Positions 58,576 through 64,000 of a stretch of 64,000 nt of DNA are shown piece after piece. Each line of letters begins with the position of its first letter. The stretch's first letter is position 1. The DNA comes from Halomarina pelagica (GTDB taxonomy: Archaea; Halobacteriota; Halobacteria; Halobacteriales; Haloarculaceae): the NCBI RefSeq assembly GCF_024228315.1, contig NZ_CP100457.1, positions 62,001 to 126,000 on the forward strand, given 5' to 3'. The position numbers were made by a program, and so were the translations under genes. The notes below the pieces were generated by a model that was not told the DNA's origin, did not search any database, and saw nothing but the letters and a program-made list of their open reading frames with translations.

Positions 58576-59805
58576 CTACCCCGCCCTGCTCGGCCTGACG
58601 GCCTCGCTGAGGACGGGGCTTCCTGTTTCTACGACGCGCTTTGCAGACACCGAATGGGTGTCCGTAGGGAGCGCAGTCTCCGCAGGCATTGAATCGGGGT
58701 GAACCACCCCTACTTGATCGAGTCCGCGTGACAGGATGTTGTACGCCGCGTTGAGGTCCCTGTCCGCTTCGAACCCGCATGACGGGCATGAGTGTTCGCG
58801 GACCCACAGCGGTTTGTCGGTCGAAACGCCACACTCGGAACACTCCTTCGTCGTCCCGCGTGGGTCGACGGCGACGAAGTGCGTTCCTTCCCGCTCGCAC
58901 TTGTATTCGAGCATCCGGAGGAACGTGCCCCACGCCGCTCCGGCGCGGTTTCGTGAGTTCGACGGGAGTTCCATCAGACCCTTCGCGTCGAGATCTTCGA
59001 CCGCTACGAGGTCGTACTCCCGAGCGTAGTAGTTCGAGAGCTTGTGCAGGAAGTCGCGGTGCTTTCGCTTCAGGTCGGCGTGACGGCGGGCTACTACGCG
59101 CTGTTGCTTGCGGTAGTTCACCGAACCGTGTTCCTTCCGCGAGAGATCGCGCTGTGCGCGTTCCAACCGCTCGCGTTCCTCGGAAAGATCGGGACCTTCG
59201 ACGGCGGTTCCGTCGCTGTCGTGGGCGTACTTCAGAATCCCCACGTCGATCCCGACACACTGCTCGGGATTCTCGGGCTTCGGTGGTGCGTCGTTCTCGG
59301 TTTCGATCCCGAGGACGGCGAACCACTCGCCGGTCGGTTCCTGCTTCACGACGACCTCCTTGATCGTGGCGTCGTCGGGAACCTCGCGGTGGTAGACCAA
59401 CGGAACATCGCCGATTTTGGAAAGAGAGAGTACAGGCCGACCGCTCGTGTTGTTGAGCTTGAAGCCGGTTTGACTGTACTTGATCGAGCGATATTCCTGC
59501 GGGGCTTTCCACTTGAGTTCGCCGACGCGGTAGCCGTTGTCCTTCCGTCCCTTCAGCGTCGAGAGGTTGTCGTACAACCGCTGAACGACTTTCTGAAGGA
59601 CCTTCGAGTGAACGTCCTTCAGGTCGGTCCACTCGCGTTTGAGGTCGGGAAGGAGCGACTGTTCGGAGTAGGCGGAGGTTCCGTCTACTCGGTTGAGCCG
59701 GTGAAGGAAGTGATTGTAGACCTGCCGGCAGGTATCGACGGTCCACGCTAACCGCTCGTGGAGTTCGTCGGTCGGTTTGAGCCGATACCTGTAGTTGTAG
59801 CGCAT
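58576..59805 (-). CDS. tnpB: TnpB, RNA-guided nuclease of an IS200/IS605-type element
   Basis: A 409-residue protein. RuvC-like catalytic positions are intact: Asp in CVGIDVGILKYAHDS, Glu in DLVAVEDLDAKG and Asp in FEADRDLNAAYN. The zinc finger CSECG with CPSCG lies before the last Asp. TnpB cuts DNA guided by an omega RNA transcribed from the element's right end. No tnpA is present, so this is an IS1341-type element that needs a transposase in trans. The hairpin-rich sequence from about 58560 to 58640, overlapping the 3' end of the gene, is where the omega RNA should lie. Confidence 0.93.
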   Translation of the reverse strand: MRYNYRYRLKPTDELHERLAWTVDTCRQVYNHFLHRLNRVDGTSAYSEQSLLPDLKREWTDLKDVHSKVLQKVVQRLYDNLSTLKGRKDNGYRVGELKWKAPQEYRSIKYSQTGFKLNNTSGRPVLSLSKIGDVPLVYHREVPDDATIKEVVVKQEPTGEWFAVLGIETENDAPPKPENPEQCVGIDVGILKYAHDSDGTAVEGPDLSEERERLERAQRDLSRKEHGSVNYRKQQRVVARRHADLKRKHRDFLHKLSNYYAREYDLVAVEDLDAKGLMELPSNSRNRAGAAWGTFLRMLEYKCEREGTHFVAVDPRGTTKECSECGVSTDKPLWVREHSCPSCGFEADRDLNAAYNILSRGLDQVGVVHPDSMPAETALPTDTHSVSAKRVVETGSPVLSEAVRPSRAG

Positions 59806-59814
59806 AACTGTGGC

Positions 59815-59967
59815 CTACTCGCCTGAATCGGCGTCGGGTTCGGAGACGCGGACGACCTTCACGTTCGCTCCGATCCATCGCTTCGGGACGAGAACGTGCG
59901 CTCCATTTCCGACGGGGCGAACGTCTCGGTCGAGGACTTCGTAGCCCTCGATTTCGTGCCGATCCAT
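59815..59967 (-). CDS. DUF2080 transposon-associated small protein
   Basis: A 50-residue protein from ATG 59967: MDRHEIEGYEVLDRDVRPVG then NGAHVLVPKRWIGANVKVVR. This matches the DUF2080 family found just upstream of tnpB in haloarchaeal IS1341-type elements. It ends 9 bases before the tnpB ATG, on the same strand, so the two are cotranscribed. Its role in transposition or TnpB control is unknown. Confidence 0.82.
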   Translation of the reverse strand: MDRHEIEGYEVLDRDVRPVGNGAHVLVPKRWIGANVKVVRVSEPDADSGE

Positions 59968-61006
59968 TAACTCTGTATATACTCTGTTGCAACTTAAGTC
60001 TACCGAATCGTGGGCCTGCGGGCTTGCTACCGAACACGTTTGAGAACTGTGCGGCGCTGTATCCCCTCCCTACGACCTCGCTTCGCTCGGTCGTTGAGGA
60101 AGGGGCCTTAGCGCCTCGATTTAGGTAACACAGGTGGGGGGAGTACGAGAGGTGACTGCTACGCCCTCGTACGATCGCAGTAGTTACGATCAATTGACAT
60201 AGTAGTATCGATCTCCAGTGACACCCCGCCTCAGTCGTCGTGATAGTCTCGAATTTCTATCATAAAAGGCCACGATTGAGCGACCTCGTTCTCGTGAAAG
60301 CCGGCGAGACCGACGAGCGCTATCTGTTCCTCGTCCGGAAGACGGACGCGAAACGAGTGTTTGACGCAATCACATTGTCTCCCCTTGCACCGACTGAGAG
60401 GACGGCTCTAAGCGCATCAATGACACGGGAGTAGACCCTCTACTGCCGCTGAGACGGACGGGTTCCCGGTCGACCGGTGACCGTTGTTCCGTATTGCACG
60501 AGGCGGCAACCCTGACAGGATGCTCCAGCGCGTCAGCGACGTGCTCGCGGCGTTCACACCGGATTTCGTAGGTCCTCATCCGGAGCACGCTGACCGTTGG
60601 CCATCGCTTGATGCGACACTTGCCGATTGCTGTAGCGCCGACGACCGCACCTCGATCTTGACACCGTTGCTCCCCAGCTCGCTCTTCCGCGGCGACCCCC
60701 CGGCGACGAGTGAATGGGATGTCCTTGTTATCCTATCGTTGACGGAAGCAATGATCAGATTGCTTCCGCGTACGCGCGTCAGATCATAACCGCTGCCAGC
60801 TCGCCCAACTCGTCGATGTCTACGTCCCTGCTAGCGATTCTTGCTCGATAGAGGGCGACTCTGTGAACGCAATCCCAAGACAAATCTAAGAGGAGCCACT
60901 ATGCAGAACGACGATTCTAGACTGCCAACAGAATCAAGAACGGGAGTATCAAGAACGCATTAACACCCGTCTAGACCAACAATTAGGTGCACTACATTCC
61001 AGCTAG
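59968..61006. other. Long region without a firmly supported gene
   Basis: Just over 1 kb. The left part (60020-60120) is the flank of the IS1341-type element with a hairpin CGACC-TCGCTTCGCTC-GGTCG. Two frames are possible but weak: GTG 60240-60434 (64 residues, PRLSDLVLVKAGETDERYLF) looks plausible for a small protein fragment; 60484-60789 (101 residues) is less so. Neither has a clear family, so I leave them as candidates only. Confidence 0.45.
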
Positions 61007-62149
61007 TTAGAATTGGTAACCGAATTCATTCATTCGGTAACATCCAAGGCCAAAGAAGTCATCAGAGTCAGGATCTTCATAGTTACAGAGGCTAATAAGC
61101 CAGCAGTAGGAGGAGTTATTCGGTGATTCATAATAGCTCATCGAACCGCTGTCCCCTGGTTTATAATCATTTGATGAACTATTATCAACTAACCATACAG
61201 AATACGGTTTCGGAAGACAGCCAAAAAAAGAGGTGTATACAGTCGATGCAATAGCTGTGATGCCTGCCGTCGTCGTCCGGCAGGTTCTCTGTCCAACTTT
61301 TTGCGGGCGGGCTCCGTTTCGCCGGAGGTCACCGAGCCCGTCGTAGGAAAAATTCCCTCGGATTCCATTATATCCAGAGTCCCAAATCGCACGAGCATAT
61401 CCGAATCCATTAGTGATATCAGTAGCGGCGAAGTCTTCCTTACACCGGTCGTACCGGACCTCACCAATCAAAGTACCATCTGCCTTTCTCAATTTCTTAC
61501 CAACATTATCAGAACCATTAAAGATATGCTGGCTTGTTATAATGTAACTGTTTCCGTTTTTATATCCCGTACAACTTACGGTGCCATACCCACGTTCAGA
61601 ACTATCGCCTTTAACCAAGAAGCCGCCATAGATGTATGTATTGGTCCAGTTTCGGAGATCATCAAGGCTACAACTAGTAGGCCGTGGAACGCCTGATTTA
61701 CGGGGGACTACCTCCACACCGTCCACGTGATCTGGTAGCTCTGAAGCAGTCCGGTGGTATTTATCTTCCACAATTCGAACCGAGATTCTTGAGTTCTCAC
61801 CTCCAGCGTCTCCTGGAATTACACCGACAGAGACCACTCCATTTTTCTGGCTGAATCGGTGACCTACTCGATCTTTAACATCAGTTGCGTGTCTGAAATC
61901 GTTGTACCAGTCTGCGGGGATATATTTGACGAAAGGCGTCCGCTTTGCATGAGGATCATCCCCATGAAAACCCACAACAATAGGGACTTCGTCCGATGCC
62001 GCCGCTTTAACATCATCGGTTGTAAGATAACTCGCAGTAATACCACTGAAGCCTAAACCAGAGAGTGTCCGCATTAATCGACGTCGAGACATTACCTTAC
62101 ACCGCTTCCGGTGAATCCCCTGTGTTTCAGGATATTTCGGTTTCATCAT
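61007..62149 (-). CDS. Tat-exported trypsin-like serine protease
   Basis: A 380-residue protein. SRRRLMRTLSGLGFSGITAS (about 21-40) is a Tat signal. A propeptide-like region follows. The catalytic domain begins near YGTVSCTGYKNGN. His208 lies in YIITSQHIF, Asp239 in CKEDFAATDI, and Ser334 in KPGDSGSMSYY, the order of chymotrypsin-fold (S1) proteases. Several Cys (for example C290 and C311) could form disulfides in the exported enzyme. The upstream taatatatta element lies about 31-41 nt before the ATG. It probably acts in the medium, and the propeptide would be removed on maturation. Confidence 0.8.
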   Translation of the reverse strand: MMKPKYPETQGIHRKRCKVMSRRRLMRTLSGLGFSGITASYLTTDDVKAAASDEVPIVVGFHGDDPHAKRTPFVKYIPADWYNDFRHATDVKDRVGHRFSQKNGVVSVGVIPGDAGGENSRISVRIVEDKYHRTASELPDHVDGVEVVPRKSGVPRPTSCSLDDLRNWTNTYIYGGFLVKGDSSERGYGTVSCTGYKNGNSYIITSQHIFNGSDNVGKKLRKADGTLIGEVRYDRCKEDFAATDITNGFGYARAIWDSGYNGIRGNFSYDGLGDLRRNGARPQKVGQRTCRTTTAGITAIASTVYTSFFGCLPKPYSVWLVDNSSSNDYKPGDSGSMSYYESPNNSSYCWLISLCNYEDPDSDDFFGLGCYRMNEFGYQF

Positions 62150-62252
62150 ACTACTGCCTAACCTATACCATCTCTAATATATTAATCTTACTGTGATTCA
62201 TATCTAATGAACACTAGTGAAGGACTACAATTTCAGCCGCCCTATTAGCAAG

Positions 62253-62657
62253 TTATGACAGCTTTCTCAGCACGACCCCAAGTATAAATCCTACTGTGCC
62301 AAAAATGAATCCGAAAATGAGAGCAAATATTACGATATGATGCGGTGGAACTTCGCCTCCATAGGTTGCAATTCCACCACTGGTAAGGACTCCACCAGCA
62401 ATGATACTAGGCACGACAATACAAGTGAGATAACCCCCATTTCGGTAGCCATGAATTACACTCAACCCGAGAAGAAAAATACCAGCTACGATCTGGGCGA
62501 CCTCAGACTGGAACACGACAAACGATCCTAAAGAAAACATGGTACCAATATAAACCGCTGCTAAACTGATCACACCGCTTAATAGAATGAAAAGAACGGC
62601 CACTGCCAGTGAGCGACCAACGATTAACCCACGAATCTGGTGCCGTTGAAACTGCAT
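62253..62657 (-). CDS. Four-helix membrane protein, unknown
   Basis: A 134-residue protein. Four hydrophobic helices (about 14-36, 48-66, 78-96, 108-130) are joined by short loops, with a basic C-terminal end (RKLS). It lies 103 bases after the protease start, upstream of it in the same direction, so the two may form an operon with the membrane protein first. A role in protection from the protease is conceivable but unsupported. Confidence 0.65.
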   Translation of the reverse strand: MQFQRHQIRGLIVGRSLAVAVLFILLSGVISLAAVYIGTMFSLGSFVVFQSEVAQIVAGIFLLGLSVIHGYRNGGYLTCIVVPSIIAGGVLTSGGIATYGGEVPPHHIVIFALIFGFIFGTVGFILGVVLRKLS

Positions 62658-63179
62658 AGAGGAGATACATCCGAAGAGGATATATGTGTTTCCTACGCTA
62701 TAGTCACCGTTTCAAGTATTGTATTGAATAGCCTCACGAAGCGACTTCGTGACGCAGATAACTGGTTAGAGAGCAACAAAGCGCCGTTGATGAACTATGC
62801 AGATGCCGTGGTGGTTCTTGACCACTATTATTTCGATGAAGGCCATTACGGGGTGGGATTCATCGGCAATGTCGGGTACGACAGCAATATCTGTGGGATT
62901 ATTGACTGTGCCTATGAAGACTACAACAGTATGGCGCCAGAACTCCAAAATGTAAAATCCGCAGGGGTCGCCTACCACGAACTCAGTCACGTTTTCAACG
63001 CTCGTCATACTGATGTAGGTATGGACATATATAACAACGCAACCATCAAGTACGGTTTCGACGATGGCATTTCTGCCTGTTACAAAGACGCGTTACCCGA
63101 AGTCGTCGAACGTGAACAGTCGTATTGCTGCGTCAACAGGGTCCGTAATCGCTACGATAACCGTAAGGTTCTCTTTTAA
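62640..63179 (+). pseudogene. Metzincin-like metalloprotease remnant, N-terminus lost
   Basis: The frame ends at 63179. VAYHELSHVFNARHTD has HExxHxxxxxH (His113, Glu114, His117, His123 in this frame), the metzincin zinc motif with Asn at the usual Gly position. Upstream APLMNYADAVVVLDHYYFD fits the fold's strands. No signal peptide or good start is present; the frame runs without an ATG into the start of the divergent membrane gene, and the first ATG is at 62790. I infer that the 5' part was deleted. If translated from 62790, only a partial catalytic domain results. Confidence 0.6.
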
Positions 63180-63235
63180 TTCGTTCGTGTGCAATTCGAC
63201 GAAAAAGACACCATCATACACGCAAATTAAGGGTT

Positions 63236-63748
63236 ATGAACCGAAGACAGTTCCTCCTCATCGGCACGGGTTCGGTGTTGTTCGCCGGCTGCCTGAACAA
63301 TCCCACCCGGGCAGGTGATACCACAAACGAGTCAAATTCGTCGAACGAGACGACGCCCGATCCGGCAGCGCCGTCGAACGGCTCTACGCCCTCGAACGTC
63401 ACGTCAGCTGATTTACCTCCGGTCTCCGAAGCCCCGCGCGACCTCCTCGTGCAGAACGAAGATCGGGTCCGCCACGAAATTAGCGTCACAATCAAGCACG
63501 CTGGGGCGCAGATCTTCTCGGAGACGGTGACGCTGAACCCGGCACTCAACGAGAGTGGCGAGGTAAACTCCGGATACAAGCGATATTGGAGTGAAGTCAT
63601 TCCAGAGACAGGCATGTATACGGTGACTGCATCAGTGACCGGCGGAGAATCGGTCACGGAGAAGATGCATGTTACCAATCAGACGACCGGTCTCTTCGTC
63701 CTGATTGAGGAAGGCACGATCAAAGTCAGGGAAAAACCGACGATGTAA
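63236..63748 (+). CDS. Tat lipoprotein with beta-sandwich-like domain
   Basis: A 170-residue protein. MNRRQFLLIGTGSVLFAGC is a Tat signal with lipobox Cys19. A low-complexity linker (TTNESNSSNETTPDPAAPSN) follows. The mature domain (about 70-165) is a beta-rich fold: HEISVTIKHAGAQIFSETVT, TGMYTVTASVTGGESVTEKM, GLFVLIEEGTIKV. Several haloarchaeal lipoproteins share this design; the role is unknown. It lies 56 bases after the metzincin remnant. Confidence 0.78.
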   Translation: MNRRQFLLIGTGSVLFAGCLNNPTRAGDTTNESNSSNETTPDPAAPSNGSTPSNVTSADLPPVSEAPRDLLVQNEDRVRHEISVTIKHAGAQIFSETVTLNPALNESGEVNSGYKRYWSEVIPETGMYTVTASVTGGESVTEKMHVTNQTTGLFVLIEEGTIKVREKPTM

Positions 63749-64000
63749 GTAAGGGGCGTCGCTCTATATGTAAAATTAGAGCACAGTTCAACCAACTTCT
63801 TGACGGCGTTCGACGTGATCCGTAAGACTGACCACGTCAACATTGTCCCCGGCGCCGGGACCGATCAGAGGGCGCGAGTATCTGTCTGACGTACTTTTAT
63901 GAGACTGTGGAACGCACGCGAAACTACTGTTGAACGGGCGTTAAACAGGTGTCAAACGACGGGAAGCAATACCCATACGACACGACTATGGCAGCAGACG
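63749..64000 (+). other. Right edge, possible start of a further gene
   Basis: After the lipoprotein there is mostly non-coding sequence. An ATG at 63988 (ATG GCA GCA GAC) begins a frame that leaves the window. A TATA-like acttttatga lies near 63893-63902, too far upstream to decide. Only four codons are visible. Confidence 0.3.

Noticed and set aside
58559-60193. A 544-codon open frame antisense-shifted to tnpB and DUF2080
   Set aside because: It is Arg/Ser-rich and lacks haloarchaeal character; it is a shadow of the tnpB frame, which has intact catalytic motifs.
60240-60789. Two frames of 64 and 101 codons
   Set aside because: The first has plausible residues but only a GTG start and no recognised family; the second has mixed composition. 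Kept only as a note in the gap entry.
1-64000. tRNA, rRNA or CRISPR arrays
   Set aside because: Reading both strands I found no cloverleaf-like sequence with a GTTCxANNC arm in context, no rRNA core motif and no regularly interspaced repeats; a dedicated search could still find a divergent case.

Overview
The window is haloarchaeal DNA (class Halobacteria), most likely a plasmid, megaplasmid or integrated accessory region. The evidence is acidic proteins, promoters with AT-rich TATA boxes about 25-33 nt before the start codon (leaderless), Tat signal peptides on exported proteins, an Orc1/Cdc6 initiator, a TFB, HTH_10 (Bat-like) regulators, and haloarchaeal families such as DUF7342, DUF7437, HVO_A0114, DUF6176 and DUF2080. 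I saw no rRNA, tRNA, CRISPR array or core housekeeping operon. The content (replication initiator, transfer genes, toxin-antitoxin pairs, insertion sequences, pseudogenes) is that of a flexible replicon. All functional names rest on motifs recognised by eye, not on database searches.

Layout. 0-7 kb: an exported protein cut by the left edge, a DUF3892-domain protein, a possible replication origin with orc1/cdc6, a TraB-like (DUF5694-type) protein, a Nudix hydrolase, a methyltransferase and a small Cys-rich protein. 7.6-12.6 kb: an M3 oligopeptidase, a DUF6788-type protein with a long inverted repeat at its promoter, a TumE-like toxin with HTH partner, and an HTH-PIN pair with its operator. 12.7-14.4 kb: an IS5-type element with matching ends and a perfect 8-bp target duplication, carrying a Nudix-like passenger gene. 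14.4-17.3 kb: a compact mobilization module (candidate oriT, RHH protein, VirD2-like HUH relaxase, VirD4-like coupling protein). 17.5-23 kb: metabolic and regulatory single genes with insertion-sequence relics. 23.2-29.2 kb: two VapBC-type modules, a TFB, and a wHTH/unknown/Rossmann-like group.

29.6-38 kb: a second M3 oligopeptidase, a small zinc finger, an HNH endonuclease, a decayed OB-fold gene, several Tat-exported proteins or lipoproteins and an orphan PIN toxin. 38.5-42 kb: an exported aromatic-rich protein with a membrane partner, divergent from a FilR1-type regulator. 42-48.5 kb: a SWIM zinc-finger operon, an elaborate divergent promoter, an HTH/HicB-like/PIN operon, a run of micro-genes ending in a ParB-like protein and a TumE/HTH pair. 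48.6-56.5 kb: an oxidoreductase cluster (zinc alcohol dehydrogenase, cupin, SDR, two aldo-keto reductases) with two paralogous Bat-like regulators, bounded by a 25-bp direct repeat and followed by a tyrosine recombinase. 58-64 kb: a PadR-like regulator, TnpB with its DUF2080 partner, a trypsin-like Tat-exported protease, a membrane protein, a metzincin remnant and a lipoprotein.

The most unusual signals are four copies of a long inverted repeat (10-bp arms, 20-22 bp spacer), three lying beside PIN-toxin genes and one at the DUF6788 promoter; the IS5 element with a passenger gene; and the three-gene mobilization module without visible secretion-channel genes.
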